Shown: positions 1 to 13,012, counted from the first letter of the stretch. The stretch: DNA of 64,000 nucleotides from Chrysogorgia sp. JL179-B06 (GCA_035772405.1 JAYKKM010000313.1:1-64000), one strand, 5' to 3'. Numbers and translations: made by a program. The notes: generated by a model not told the origin, from the letters alone.

Positions 1-3000
1 CTTGTTTATTGCCCCGAAACGAATTTTCATTTTGGCGCGTATGCATGTTTACTACATAGAGGGTTTTAATCTGGCTTCTCTAGACCTGGGTATGTAATAA
101 TGTCTGTTGCATTGCTGAATTGCACCGGGTCTGCGCAACATAAATAAAACACTGTATTATCAGAATACATTATTATAAAAATATAATCAGTATTTTAATG
201 ACAATAACACACTATTGTTTTATGCAGTAAAACGAGAACGTCGACAGAGGATACATATAACAACGAGAGCACTTACCACAATGCATCAAGATGGACACTT
301 TGACAGAGTTACACCCATATAGAGGTCAACTTAAAGCGCTAAGACCTTATAAGTTCAAAGAGGATGATGTGATCGAGGCCTAATATTCTTTTGCATTGAA
401 TTGGTGATGGTTAACTGTGGATTTAAAAGTATAGAATAAAATGTAGATAGTTACCTTGTTAACATAGCTTGTTAGCGTGTCGTATAGTGGAGTACATGGC
501 CTTTGTATGGAATCATTCAGGTGGATTTGGCCCATCGTTTCTTACCTAACATCACCCAAACGACACAAATTTGGCTTTATTATTCTCCCATTTTACTAAG
601 GTCAATGGAAAATACCCAAGATCGTTCTTTTCAGATCACGATGTAAAGAGGAATTATGGCCATAAGCGTTCCTTCTTCAGAAATTTTTTAACATAATATT
701 CCTTATAATCTTTATTAGCGCCATTTTGCCTTAATTATTCTGGAGAAAGAACGTGGTGGTCCTCTATGTGTAGCATTTATGAAAAGAAACGATTGCTCGG
801 TGGTCATTTCCTTGGTGTAGGTTACTCATGGATTTTGCTAAACAAAAAACTCACTAATAAAAGACATTCCGCCTCGTGTTATTTGTTCCATCCCAGTTGC
901 ATTGTTCGCTAATCGTAATCAGCAGAACTCTATGGCCACCAAGCGGTATAAGACAATCTCTTGCTGGTATCATATAAGCCATTTAAAAAAATCAAGGCAT
1001 TTAACAAACATTTAAACTTATAGTAATACTGTATTCTAGAACAAGAATTATTTACGTCATTTCATATCAGACTGACAGAATATAATATCTTTGTTGCACG
1101 CAAATATGCTAATCATGTATAAATTTTTATAATTACCTTGCGTTTCAGATTCTCCACTTACGACCTCGCTAACGTCGCCTTCATCACGCTATCCTTTTAC
1201 TTACTCTTGTCTCTTTTATAAATCTGCCCACTTCCGACTGCGACTTTGACGAATAATAGAGCGAAGAGATTTCGAGTTCTGATGACGGGATTGTTAGAAA
1301 CTACCTAGAACACCGATAAATTATTATGTAAAGGCCAGCAATCTTGGAATTCATATCACTTATGTACTTCAATTACGCATTCCGATAAATTAAACATTCA
1401 TTTAAACGCCGAAGTTAACTGCATCTCCTTGATTCAAGTTTTCAGAAGACATTGTAATAAGCTTTTAAATATTATTTCCTCCAGCTAAAATTCTTTTCAA
1501 ATTTCGCCTTCGCGCCCTGCCATAGGCTTTGGTTTTATTATTAACACATGTGGGTTTTAAAGACACGTAAGTACGTAATTAGACACAATATGACTTTGTA
1601 CGCTAATTAAATTTTGTATGACCAATACACATGCGTTCTCTTCGTTAATAATACTTAATTGATAGTCTGAGAGGCTCAGACTCCTCGTATGCGTTCGCTC
1701 CGTGTGTTTAAGTCGTTCCCAAGTCACTTTTGCTTGATCTTACTCTGTTGCTTTTTGGAAACAATAACATTGCCCTCTTTGCACCTTAACAATTATGGAA
1801 CGTTTTACGGCCTTTTTTGTACCTTTTCATAGCTATCTTGGGGGAAAAATAAGATCCTCATAAAAAGAAACGGACTTACTGTGATACAGCCTTTTTTGGA
1901 GAATCATGCCACTGTTGAAGTTTCTTGATTAACACGTTATTGTCCATCATGGTATCTCAGTCAGTCCATAACTCTATAATTGAGTACAATAAGTTGATAA
2001 CCCAAAAGCGGTCCTTGCTACATGCTTTCTGCAACGACACTCCGGAGCTCCTGCAGGGCAGTAAACATTTTGCAAAATCACAATATCCCCATGAGATTTT
2101 GGTCCACGCTGAAAACATAAAACCATGATACTCTTCTTTTTCGCATTTTGGGCACTTATCTTTTTTACAAAACGAACAAGGAAATGGGACTGCTTCAAGG
2201 ACCTTTCTTTTACATTTGGTCTTGATCACTTGATTTGTGTTGTACAAACCCAGCCTTTAAAAAAGGCGCACTATCCACCTATTTTTGTGTTTTATAAGGC
2301 CTCTGCAGGCTTGCTGATCTGCTGTTTTTTTCAGATTCAAAATAATTTAAGTGTTCTTACAAATTTTTGATGTTGAAAAGGCCACAGGGATTATCTGTTA
2401 CAGTTTCTTTGTCTACACATTTCACCTCCGCTGGGTGGAAACTCAGCAATTGGTATCTCTTCATTGTTACTCGCCACTGAAGTACAAAGGTTCATCCCTC
2501 CATCATAAAAATATTTTATACCTGTATATTTTATGATATAACTTTTTATTATATTAACTACAAATTATTTAAACTTACAAATTTAGAAGTTATTCTTACG
2601 ATGTTTAACTACAACTACTATGGTTTTTTAATACATGGACTAGCTTTATTAATCTATTATAAGTTATTACTATTCCTATAGTTTTACATTGAGAGATTTA
2701 TTTCACTATATTTACATTAAATATTTTTTTTAAAAGGTTTATTGGTGTAAAAAAAAACTTCTATAATTTTTCAAAATTATTTAGTGAATTTATAGTCACC
2801 TGAATTTATAGTTTACCAAACCTAAACTAATTCTCTGTAACCTACTTTGTTATTTTGAGAGGATACGAACCAACGACATACAATCTGTGGAAAATAGAAA
2901 AAGGTAAACAACGACAAATGAAACACAGGCGAATATGTATCTTTGACCCTTGGAGCTTTTGTAATAATACCTGAACAGTTTGCACATAAAACAGGTTTAT

Positions 3001-4749
3001 TTCGACGCACATAAACTACTATTTTAAAAAACATTGTCATCGGTTGCGAGGAGATAATTATCGAACAACTGATTCGAGCGTCAATCGCCAGACCTTCATT
3101 GTCTAATTGTCATACATAGCTCATAACAAAAGTATTAAGAAATACTTGCCAGCTACAACAACTATGCGATCCTGAACAGATCAACACATTCATAAATGTC
3201 ACTTAAGCCGAATGATTTACTGTTGCAGCAATCCATGCGCCTTACTCACCCGCCTAATGGTCCAGGAAAGGGACCCTTCTTCAAGAACGTTTTTATTCGG
3301 AAGAATCAGTTCGCTCACCTGAATCACTATGAAAGTCGATTTTTTCTCGCTTTATTTCAGCTGCGATTTCACTGGCCTTTGGCGCACGAATGTGGTTCAT
3401 ACCAATCTCACAATCCTTCATGAGAACTGTTTAAAAAATTTCTCTTTGGTGGAAGAAAATATTATTAAAAATGCCAGTAATTCTTTCTCAAGCAAAATGC
3501 CTCGCTTCGTGGCGGCCATTTCAGTCCTGAAAGTGAACAGTATCCCAACAACTCCCATTGATGCACTTGCTATCAGCAGGGAATTGCTATCCTTGTGTAT
3601 TGCTTTGTTATGCTATAATTTTTGTTAAATTAAAGTAGATAGTTCCGTGGTTTTATTCAATGGAATGTTTGTAACTGTTTTCTAAACTATGGGCCAAGAC
3701 ATTTAAGTAGATTGACAAAATAAATTGAAGGTCAAGAGTCTTTTTCAACGAGCTATATAACGAAGTTTGATTAGTCGTCGCTTGATTATACTTGGTGAGC
3801 TGACTGGGGGGAAAGAGAAAAATTGGTGTTCGGTCGTATCGGTTTGAAGTTTTTTAAATAACTCTTAGAAGTTGGGGAATGTTAATTGTTGTAAATTGTG
3901 TATAAATCATAATACCACGAAGGAAGATCTTCTCTGATCTTTAACCCTAAACCCTCGTATTTAAGTTTTTAATTAATATTCATTTGCATATTATATCATG
4001 AGGTGGACATAGTGTGAACGAATGACGTGTTGCTGTCATTCCTAATGGGCTACCTCGTATCACACTTACGGATAATTAACTCAAAAAAACCTCATGTGCA
4101 TTGCCAACGACGGTGGGTATCGAAATTACCACACTTGGCCAAACATTTTTTTTATTTTCAAATTAGATAAAAGTGGCCAGCGGGAGGGCCTTAATCTACT
4201 TATTTAAATGGCATCGCAATGGCCCGGAAAGAGCCCTTCGGTTTCAGAATACACTACACCGTCTAGCCACTAAAAAATCCTTAAGAAGAACCTGCAATAT
4301 TATTTTACAAACACAGATAATAAAACCCCTTAATTTATATGTTATCACACACTACAGAAAACCATATGGTATAGTATCAAAAACTATTTACAAAACTACA
4401 TTGATTTTTATACTAAACAACCCGATAAATATTTACCGTCAGTAATCGTTATTACACTCTTATTATTTTATCACGTACTATTTTAAAAGGTATTTCACAC
4501 AGATACGAGTTCTTTGTGGGAAAGGTGGGCCTACTACGGATTTGGTTACACTAGCCAACGTTTCAAGCGAAACAAGGGTCAAACGTTGTGTTTACTCTTA
4601 TCACTGATAGACCTTTGGTGATGAAAGATATCTTATGGCGTAGGACGATGTACTTGGTATGTCAGCGAAACTGATCTTTTCAGACTTCACCAAACCGTTA
4701 AGACATGTTCACACAGTGACTGTCAAGCATAAACTGATTATCAACTCTT
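1..4749. other. No recognisable gene; AT-rich intergenic or intronic DNA
   Basis: I find no domain, no chain of exons with matching splice phases and no RNA gene here. The open frames are all shorter than 100 codons and resemble nothing I know. One minus-strand frame around 1957-2247 is cysteine-rich (CSFCKKDKCPKCEK), which could be a decayed zinc-binding piece of a transposon, but this is not strong enough to call. Confidence 0.5.
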
Positions 4750-4754
4750 TCGTG

Positions 4755-5037
4755 ACAATTTGTATAAGACTTGAATCCTAAGGTTGAATACATTGGAATC
4801 CTAAGATTGTTAATCATTGCACATCCAAAGATTGAATGCCTATGATTGAATTAATTGAATACTAAGAGTTGAAATTATTGAATCCTAAGATTGATATCAC
4901 TGTAATATCCTAAGATTGGAATCTTTGAATCCATAAGATTGAATCACTTGAATTCCTAAGATTTGAAATCATTGAATCCTAAGATTGCAATCATTGAATC
5001 CTAAGATTGATTCATTTGAATCCTTAATGATTGTATC
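4755..5037. repeat. Tandem repeat, about 18-21 bp unit
   Basis: Degenerate head-to-tail copies of a unit close to TTGAATCCTAAGATTG, with spacer variants ending in AATCA or AATTA. About 13-15 copies are recognisable. The copies differ by single-base changes and small indels, so the array looks old. No open frame runs through it. Confidence 0.85.
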
Positions 5038-7908
5038 CTATGTTATGGGCATACGATAGCTGTGAAGGGAGCGTTGGTTGACCGTTATAAACTCCCTCCT
5101 ACTCGAACCGGGCAACAAAAGGCACTTATCGGGCCCAAAGAAGGCCTAGATCGGGTCCTTAAACGGGGGACCTAACTAAAAAGCCAATGCTCAACAGAAG
5201 AAGCACAGGCATATCGTGTGAGTCATTGGAGGTGTAATACAAGCTCTCGAGATAATGGGTCGCTACACGTAGAAATTTGTCACTGTATTTTGGGGGTTGT
5301 GGAAAGCACTTAATCTTGTTAGATTGGCAAACCATCTCGATCAGATACAATCATATGGATAAGCGAAAGAACGCTCTAAAGTGGTTACAATGGGAGTTAA
5401 AATTGGAATTTGTGTACATCTCGACAGATGTGTGAACAAGACCTCACCGCAGATAGTTAAATTAATATTAAATCTGGAGAAAACTTTGAGAAAATCTTAT
5501 AATGCGCGCAAGAGGGATTGGAAGATGGAAATCACAACTTTTAATAATTATTTAAATAGCTGCAAGATGTCTAGGCATGGAAGATAACTGTTATTAATAA
5601 CACATACAAAAGCGGGAGAAATCTAACATCCCCATACAAAGTCAAAGATGGCGTAATCCACATCTTTATTGGACTAAGTGGGAAAAAACACAATTCTGGC
5701 TATCATCTAAGAAGTTGGCTGCGATGCTAAAATTTGTAAATACAACGCTTCGTGTCATAGTGTTCATCAATGTAAAAATCGCGTCGAGCACAAAAGGAAA
5801 GACAAAGCGCAACTTGTTAGTCTAACGGAGCGATGGCCGCATGTTAATAGTTAAACGCCTCCAACTAGGAGGTTCACACTGTTAAGAGGACGGACAATTT
5901 GTACTAATTAATGATTGTGTAATGTTGCTGTTCTAATATCCGCAATTATGTAATTTCTTATATGCTAGAACAAAAATAATAAACCGTTTGTACCTTCCAA
6001 AAAAGTGTTATTGTATGTCTTTATTCCTCACCTATTACAAAACAAGATGTGTAAATAAACGAAGGGAATTGCGTTTAAACTTCGCCTTTGAAAGCCTGTA
6101 ACCAACAACCGCCATGCATGCTCGATTTAATTTATTGCGATTGGGTTTGTTCGTCAGTCGGTCTTTGGAAATTTTAATTATGATTTCTCGCTCCGTTTCA
6201 CCACCTGCACTCGTTTCTATGTTTACGGCATCTGAAATAATCTGTACGATTTTCGTATTTCGTGCCACCCCACCCTTTTCCGTGCGGTGAAAACAACTGG
6301 TTCAACTCGAACGCTGAAATCCATTAGGTTCTGTCGAACGCTTAGGGACGTAATCGCAACAAGACTCCCGATGAGAGTTACGGATGTCGGGAATTTGAAA
6401 TCGGTGGATATTCCAAATTATAATTTAAATTTAGGGGTTATGAAGGATGGAATTAGGGTTAGGAGTCCTACGAGGGAGGTGCGAGGTGAGTTCTTAACAT
6501 AATTAAGTTTACGAATGTCAGGGGATGATAAATATCCCTCATTGATCCCATATTGACTAATATCGGTTTTACCCATAAAAATCAGTAGTGTATTTACCCT
6601 TCTAAATCAATTAAATATTACCCATGACAATGCCAAATAATCGTACTTGGTCACACTACTCTATTGTACCAATTTATGTTATATGACTCTTAAATCGAAC
6701 CCACAGGGATATTGTCCATGTGAGCACTCAACTTTCGCTTCGTTTCGGACAATTAGTACAATTACAGATTCAAAAATTTCGTCGTTTTCCTTCGTACGGC
6801 TTCTCTTCGTCCAGAGATATCCTTAAATACCCTCTATATCACCATTAAAGTTGCTAGGTTTCAGTTCATCATAAAACGCGCGTTAAAGATTTAATCCCAT
6901 CTATTCCTTTTTGGACAATCTTATACCGTTGATCAAATCTTTGATGTTTCTCTATACCAGGTTTTAAGGTACACAACAACTTTGAAAATTGATACTGAGT
7001 CAGCACAAATATAAAGCTCAATCTTATAAATCCCTCCATAAATGTTAGTTTCTCTCTGTATATGAGGACGCAAAAATAGCTGATATGTTCTTTTACGGTT
7101 TTTCGATTTTGTCACATTCGTGTTCCAAGATATCTGTCTTTGAACATTGCCACAATAAGTTCACCTATTTTGAATTCCCCATTTTGAATTCCCCTCTAGA
7201 AATTTCCTCAAACTGCTATACGCAAATAGGCGAAACTAGCGCAAAATTCGCCACAAATTGTTGGTTAAGGGTTGTCATATCTTCTTGTAGATACTGTCGA
7301 AGATCTAAATTGTTTTTTTATTCGCAATAGGCCATCATATTAAATCTCTGATATGGTCGGGTGACGAGTTAGTATTTGAAAAGTATAAGATGCTTCTTCA
7401 TTCAACTCAGTTGTTAGTTATTCCAGATTATATTATTTAGCCAAGATAGAATTGTGCGCATGCGCTGCTCTTGGGCTGTCCTTACTGTTTCCACATTAAA
7501 CACATGGCCTGGTTTAGGGAGGTGCGAAAAGTGTTATAATTTACAAAGGGCGTTTTTTATATTCAATTAAAAGAAATAAATGCTACCTTTTGATGACATC
7601 AATACCATCATCGGAAGATAGAGATCGGCGGGCTAATCGGGAATAACATCATGCCCAATAGGACCTAATGAATCGGTTGGGGGATTTGATAAAGGATTAC
7701 TATAAACAGGTTCCTACAATTTTTAATACGGTAATACGTACTATTAATATACGTATATATATTACAGTAATCTGAATAAATTAATTTACTCTCAAGTATG
7801 ACGTACTTTGAAACCAGGACGTGTTGGGTAGTATTTTACAGGCGTAGGGTTTAGGGGGCTACCATAACGGTGGGACCCATATATGACAATGCGCTAATTT
7901 ATAGTTTC
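5038..7908. other. No recognisable gene
   Basis: Only short open frames without similarity I can name. An open minus-strand frame at 6035-6268 and a plus frame at 6287-6502 have no domain and no convincing splice context. I see nothing else that I can support. Confidence 0.45.
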
Positions 7909-8125
7909 AGTCGACAAATATATTTTGCATGTCGACTAATACTTTTTTGTCAGTCGACAAAATTATATTTTGCAGTCGATAAATATTTATTTTGGTCAGT
8001 TCGAACAAATATATTTTATCAGTCGACAAATATATTTTGTCAGTCAGACAAATATCAATTTTGCAGCCTCGACAAATATGATTTTGTCAGTCGACAAATA
8101 TATCTTTGCAGTCGACTAAATGCTT
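7909..8125. repeat. Tandem repeat built on CAGTCGACAAATATATTTTG
   Basis: About ten degenerate copies of a roughly 21-bp unit with the core GTCGACAAATAT. Indels between copies break the period. The long open frame read across it (7870-8355) is an artefact of the repeat and has no protein-like composition. Confidence 0.85.
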
Positions 8126-8251
8126 GCATCGAATTATTTTTTTCTGGTTACCCGATATTTTTTCTCAGTACACCACCGATAATTTGTGTCAGATGCTTGT
8201 TTAATTTCCCGCGCTTTATACCCTTTCCTACGGTGGCCCACAAGTGTCACG

Positions 8252-8436
8252 GCAAAAACAAATGTTCACGGCAAAATACAATATACTCACGGCAAAATAC
8301 AATATACTCACGGCAAAATACAATAAACTCACGGCAAAATACAATAAAGCAATAAACTCACGGCAAAATACAATAAACTCACGGCAAAATACAAACTCAC
8401 TGCAGAACAAAATTAACTCACGGCGCAAAACAAAGT
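8252..8436. repeat. Tandem repeat built on CTCACGGCAAAATACAATA
   Basis: Roughly nine copies of a 19-21 bp unit with core CACGGCAAAATACAA. The last, diverged unit (CACGGCGCAAAAC) is shared with the inverted arm at 18043-18157, where only one unit is present. The array therefore expanded in this arm or contracted in the other. Confidence 0.85.
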
Positions 8437-8527
8437 TTTCAGAAAAGTCATTTTCGTGGTCAGCCGTCGACAGCATGATAAGTGGTAGGTACTTTATCTG
8501 ACCACCCATTATAGTGTATCATATAAC
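8419..8527 (+). repeat. Left arm of a dispersed inverted repeat (partner 18043-18157)
   Basis: This segment (from the TTAACTCACGG side to TATAGTGTATCATATA) is found in reverse complement at 18043-18157 with only small differences. In the partner the sequence continues directly into the flank of the decamer satellite. Here it stops at 8527, where the element starting ACTAGAAATACG begins, and resumes at about 13759. The 8528-13758 block is therefore an insertion relative to the other arm. Confidence 0.8.
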
Positions 8528-8772
8528 TAGAAATACGTGTACGCAACAACCCCTCGCCCGCTTACTGTTTGAGGTTTTTAATATTGCCAAACTGAACAGA
8601 TTTTCAAACTGCTTATGTTTTGGGTGCAATTTGTGGGTAGTGTACTGAACAGAACCCAAGTGGGAAAGTATGCCAACACAATTGTCTCGCAGGCAGGGTT
8701 GGAAACCAATTGTGTAACTATTGATTATTGAAATTAATAATTAATTTTAATAATTATTAATTTAAATAATAA

Positions 8773-8848
8773 TTTTATTAATTATCCCCTCGCCCGGCGC
8801 GAAGCGCCGGCCCGAAGGCCGAAGGCCTGAGGGCGAGGGTGATAATAT
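8773..8848. repeat. Small GC-capped foldback hairpin
   Basis: The stem starts ATTATCCCCTCGCCC and closes with GGGCGAGGGTGATAAT. The cap is GC-rich, made of self-complementary blocks (GGCGCGAAGCGCC, GGCCGAAGGCC). An inverted relative with the same modules lies at 13689-13756, and the surrounding sequence to about 8885 is also shared with 13650-13688 in inverse. Confidence 0.75.
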
Positions 8849-9112
8849 CGACCGGCGTTTAGTCCCTTATCACGCGAGATCCAAGGGGATGCCTATCTCG
8901 GATCCTATTTATTTTTTTATATATATATATATATATATGGTCAACGGCCACCGGGCGAGCGGAATATATTTATCCATGAACCAACTTGGCCTGTTAACGG
9001 GGCAGAAAGTAAGGCAAAAAAACATAGTGAAAACACCAGCAATCAACGCGAAATACGTCTTCCTAAGAAAAAACAAACACAGCGATACTATTACGTCAAA
9101 AGACCGTGAACA

Positions 9113-9173
9113 ATGGCGACAAGTTTGGTGATGCTAAACACAATATTAAATGTGACTACAGATAAGCTGCCAG
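9113..9173 (+). CDS. Possible first coding exon inside the TIR element (unidentified)
   Basis: An ATG in a good context (AACAATGG) opens 20 codons plus one base, MATSLVMLNTILNVTTDK and two more residues, ending exactly at a consensus splice donor (CCAG followed by GTAAGTG). I do not recognise the peptide, and I could not place a second exon. It lies between the left TIR and the repeated interior segment, so it may be the first exon of the element's own gene or a captured host exon. It could equally be chance, since 61 bases is short. Confidence 0.25.
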
Positions 9174-9344
9174 GTAAGTGAGTTAAATAATAGCCTATAG
9201 GTCTGGATATTTTAATTGGTATTATATTCACAAGCTTTCTCTGCCATTGTTATGCTTATGCTTTGTCTGTCGTTATGCTTTTGCTTGCAAAACTCTGTTT
9301 TTAACAGTCCTGAACAACACCGGTCGGTAGCCGAGTGTTTTGCT

Positions 9345-10083
9345 CACTTCTCGAGTGCCATTTTAACTCGATAATCACACAAGACAAGGTTTTTTATTTC
9401 TTTTATAAAATAACACCATTAAATTAACAATAAAGCCATGAAAAATGCAGTTTTAACTGTTATTATATGCGTTGTTTTGTGCGTTGCTAGGAAGACTTTG
9501 TAGCGATTTTAGCGATGAAAATGTACTCAACGTTGCAGTTAAAATATTCTGTTGTGTTTAGTACACTGATTAGCGTTGTATGCAGGTGTTTTTCTTTGAG
9601 TTTCCTTTTGTGATTTGAAGTACTTAAAATACGTCGAAACAACAAAATTTACGCGAGGAACACGTTATAGCTTATGCGTTTAATATTGAGTTATAATGAC
9701 ACAGTTTTTGAGTTCAATGAACTAGATATGGATGTGTCAGCTCAGCCACCAAGCAGGTGAAATGCACCTTCATCCTCCTGAGTATGTTTATGTGGTGATA
9801 TAATTTACTCTAATACATGCATAAATGTTGTGCTTTTAATTGTTGTATGGGCATTTGTACATTTGAGTAGTGTTTCATTGTAAACATGCATTGTACAGGT
9901 TTATAGACCTACACATGTTAGGCCTGGCCTGGCCTCCACTTAGTGTTTCTGTGTAAACACTTTTGTCCTTGGAGTAGAACTGCACATGCAATGCCGGTCC
10001 CATATATATTTAAGATTGATTGTTGAAGTGCTTCCTGAAGGACATTATAGTAGATTTTATTACATTTCTTACAAACAATCAAA
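9345..10083 (+). repeat. Interior transposon segment, copy 1 (copy 2 at 63310-64000)
   Basis: The segment beginning at the TCGATAATCACACAAGAC motif and ending at ACATTTCTTACAAACAATC is collinear with 63310-64000. The two copies carry several indels, for example an extra block near 63606-63660 and a short duplication at 63850-63890. No coding frame is shared, so it looks like non-coding transposon interior. Confidence 0.85.
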
Positions 10084-11094
10084 TGTAAAATTAATATAAT
10101 ATGTGCGGTCACTCGAACTAAAATGTTTCAAAATGCATAACAACTTTTTTACTCAAGTTTTTGTTTTAATAGTCAATTAAGGAAAATGTAAGTACTGAGT
10201 AACAAATATTAACTAGAATTTATAATGTCAAAAATGATGCCCTGTGTTATATAGCAAAACATGCTACACACGTTATGTAAGCAGCCTCCAAATGATTTTG
10301 TCAGTAATGAGATACTGTTGCCGTTACTTTTTATCTTATTATTTACCTTTATTCTCTAATTTTTTGTTATTTTTGCTAATTAAGGTGCTAATGTAAAGCA
10401 ATGCTGGGCTTATATCTGTGTGGGCTTAATTATATACCTGTACCTTATATTAAATCAGAAGGTATTTCTGTTAAAAAAACAGGGGGCCAATAACTAGGGG
10501 TCTTATAAGCCGGATTGTACAGTATTTTATGATTGGGTAGGTTGATGCCAGTCTCGCTGTATTGGGGGAAATGTTAAGGATTGACCGTGTGTCCAGCTCA
10601 CTATTGCGACAATGCATTAAGCAGGCAAAGAGCATGTCAACCATTATAATACATAATGTTGCATGCTCTGCTGTTGCATAGGCTATTGGGTTAATTATAT
10701 TTATCAATAATAATCAGTGTTATGCATGCACCATTGGTCATCCACAACCTACAGGGATGTGGTGAATTATTGCAGATATTTTAACATTTTTGGATATTGT
10801 GAGAGTCATTATGAACCATAGCTGACATAATACTGACTATAAGTTGATTATTTAAATCATAAACAATTGACTCAGCTATATGTGACAAATTCATTCTTTC
10901 TTAGTGACCGATGGTAGTATTAACACCAGAAGAATTAAAGTGTTTATATATATATAGAAAATACTAATACAATGAAAAATTCAGTTTGAAATAAACTCTC
11001 CTACTTGAAAGAACAACATAATTAATTATAAAGATTGGCATTTATAACTCTTCCATAATTATAATCTCAGTTTAGATATTAAGATTTGTTTGAT
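10084..11094. other. Transposon interior, no gene seen
   Basis: AT-rich sequence between the repeated interior segment and the nested MITE. I found no open frame with protein-like composition and no RNA gene. Confidence 0.4.
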
Positions 11095-11102
11095 ATGTAA
11101 AT

Positions 11103-11262
11103 CAGAGGTGTAGCCAGATTGGGGGCCGTAGGGCCTGGCAAAATTCCTGCCCTCCCCTGCCCTGGCAAAATAAGTGGGCCCCCTGAGAAAATTTGTACTA
11201 TGCTGCCCCCCTAGGTTTTTCCTGGCCGGCCGCATTGACAGAAAATCCTGGCTATGCCTCTG
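11103..11262. mobile_element. hAT-type MITE, 160 bp, with perfect 8-bp target duplication
   Basis: The terminal inverted repeats are CAGAGGTGTAGCCAG at the left and CTGGCTATGCCTCTG at the right. The element is flanked on both sides by the same 8 bases, ATGTAAAT (11095-11102 and 11263-11270). An 8-bp duplication and CAG-type ends are established hAT features. The interior is G/C-rich and has no coding capacity. Confidence 0.85.
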
Positions 11263-11321
11263 ATGTAAATGTCCTCATTTTGACATCATGCTGCATAATG
11301 ACTTATTGAAGAAGCCTGTAA

Positions 11322-11504
11322 ATAGACCTTATTCAAAAATAGCTGCTGATTTAATATTCTTTTATATAAATATAAATTGGCCCTTATGACCTCGTTATCG
11401 TGCATGAAATTCAAAAGAATTTTTACTCTAAAACGAGATCATAAGGGCCAATGCATATAAAAGAATATTAAATCAACGGCCATTTTTGAATTAAGGTCTA
11501 TATC
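11322..11504. mobile_element. Foldback/MITE with about 70-bp arms
   Basis: The left arm (from TAGACCTTATTCAAAAATAG through GGCCCTTATGACCTCGTT) is matched in reverse by AACGAGATCATAAGGGCC through AATTAAGGTCTA. Both outer ends begin with TA, consistent with a TA target duplication. The interior is about 35 bp. It is nested in the larger TIR element. Confidence 0.8.
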
Positions 11505-12850
11505 TTTGGGATTATGAACAAAATTCTGAAAGTATGTAATCCCATGATACTAAACATACGAAGTTACCTACGTTTTGAGTGCTTTAATTTAATAATCCCA
11601 AACATATATATACAGTACATGCTTTTTCAGTAAGTTACTACATATATATACAGTGTGACATCACAGTGAGGATCCGGCCTTATATCAAACAAATCTTAAT
11701 CAGTGCATGTACTGTATATTGCACCCAAAAATTAAACACTGAGTTATTTAGTTATTTAGTTTGATGTCTAATTATGAAACAATGAAATTCAGAACAACAC
11801 AAGCTTGATAGTTTCTCAGAGATACATGTAGTGTCTACTATAAGTCCATTCGATTGGCAAATTAATGGGGTTATTTAAGTAAAAATGACGGCGGGCGAGG
11901 GGTTGTTGCGTATACGTATTTTCTAGTATATATTTACATAATTAAAGTTAATTATGTCAGTTATGGTTTTATTAATAAATTTCAACATGCATGTTTACAG
12001 TAACAGTGACTTACTCATAATTTTACTCAAAGTACAATTGTATTCACAAGTATATTCAAGTACCGGTAACACAATTTCAAAAATTGAAATGACAAAAGCC
12101 CATAATATACAACAAAGAACGATATTGCTTAATCTAATTATTTCACCAATATATATATATATTAATTCAGGATGAAATTCCTTTCAGCTGCTTCTTGTCA
12201 GTGGGGTGATACCACTTGTTTTAATCCTAACATGTTCCCCTGACACAGCGAGTGTTAATCTACCCAATTTTACATTATACAGTATTTATCCTTCAAAAGC
12301 TGTGTAAAAATATACATTGAAAGCCTAGGACTGGCACTGTCCAGGCCTACTATCCAGGACAAAGGTGAATTTAAACAGACACACTAAGCCATTGGCCAGA
12401 AGGGCATATGCCATAATATCAGATGAGCGTATAAATGCTGATTGTTATAACCAGTATGGTGTTTTTTTACAATATTAAAGTGAGTAAAATGTAAGCCAGG
12501 CCCAAGGTGGCATCCAGCCAGGTAGGTCCTGGTTAGTCCTATAGACTTGCTGTATAAATACAGCTATAATCTGTACTTTTTTACGTCCTTACCACCAGTA
12601 CTGGTACTCACTATATAGGCCAATTATCAACTATTGCAATTATTCCATTGTGGATGAGGTTGCAAAGTGACCGAGTGAAACAATGGTGATGGATAATTTA
12701 AATAAAAGTATAAAATCTGCCATTCAAAATTTGTATTAACATTTGTTATTCTGCAATATTATAATAAAGCACATAATTTATTGGTATATCTTATGTAAGG
12801 ACTATTCAATTTCGAGCGGAAAGCCCTTCAAAGAGTGATTTTCGTGATGT
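11505..12850. other. No recognisable gene
   Basis: The right TIR of the 8528 element falls within this interval. Beyond it are AT-rich DNA and short microsatellite runs (ATATATAT near 12150). I see no exon with convincing splice signals. Confidence 0.4.
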
Positions 12851-12856
12851 CTGATT

Positions 12857-13012
12857 GGCGCTTTCTCGATATATCAACAAACCGAAATTCAAATAATCGC
12901 TAACCCTAATCCTAACCTAATCCTAACCCTAATCCTAATCCTAATCCAAATCCTAATCCTAAAACTGACTTGGGTTGATGTTATAATAATTTTAAATTTC
13001 GGTTGCCATGAC
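12857..13012. mobile_element. MITE with telomere-like CCTAAT core (relative of 60343-60508)
   Basis: The left end GGCGCTTTCTCGATATATC, followed by an AAACCGAAATT block, matches in reverse complement the right end of the element at 60343-60508. The core is a run of CCTAAT/CCCTAA variants (12900-12962), followed by a segment containing ACTTGGGTTGATG shared with the other copy. The right terminus is diverged here, so the copy is probably truncated or rearranged at that side. Confidence 0.75.

Larger units (their letters stand above)
8528..11926. mobile_element. DNA-transposon-like element with about 34-bp terminal inverted repeats
   Basis: The left end (8528-8561, starting CTAGAAATACGTG and reaching CAACAACCCCTCGCCCG) is matched in reverse complement at 11891-11926 with two or three differences. 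A third copy of the same end lies inverted at about 24316-24350. Its interior segment 9345-10083 recurs at the window's right edge (63310-64000), so the family is multicopy. Flanks are TATA-like on both sides, so a TA-rich target duplication is possible but not certain. No transposase frame is visible, so this looks like a non-autonomous copy. It contains a nested hAT-type MITE and a foldback. Confidence 0.6.

Noticed and set aside
1957..2247. Cysteine-rich minus-strand frame as a host zinc-finger gene
   Set aside because: Spacing of the cysteines fits no finger class I know, and no adjoining exon could be found.
8252..8436. CRISPR-like array
   Set aside because: Units are contiguous with no unique spacers, and the genome is an animal's. 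It is a plain tandem repeat.
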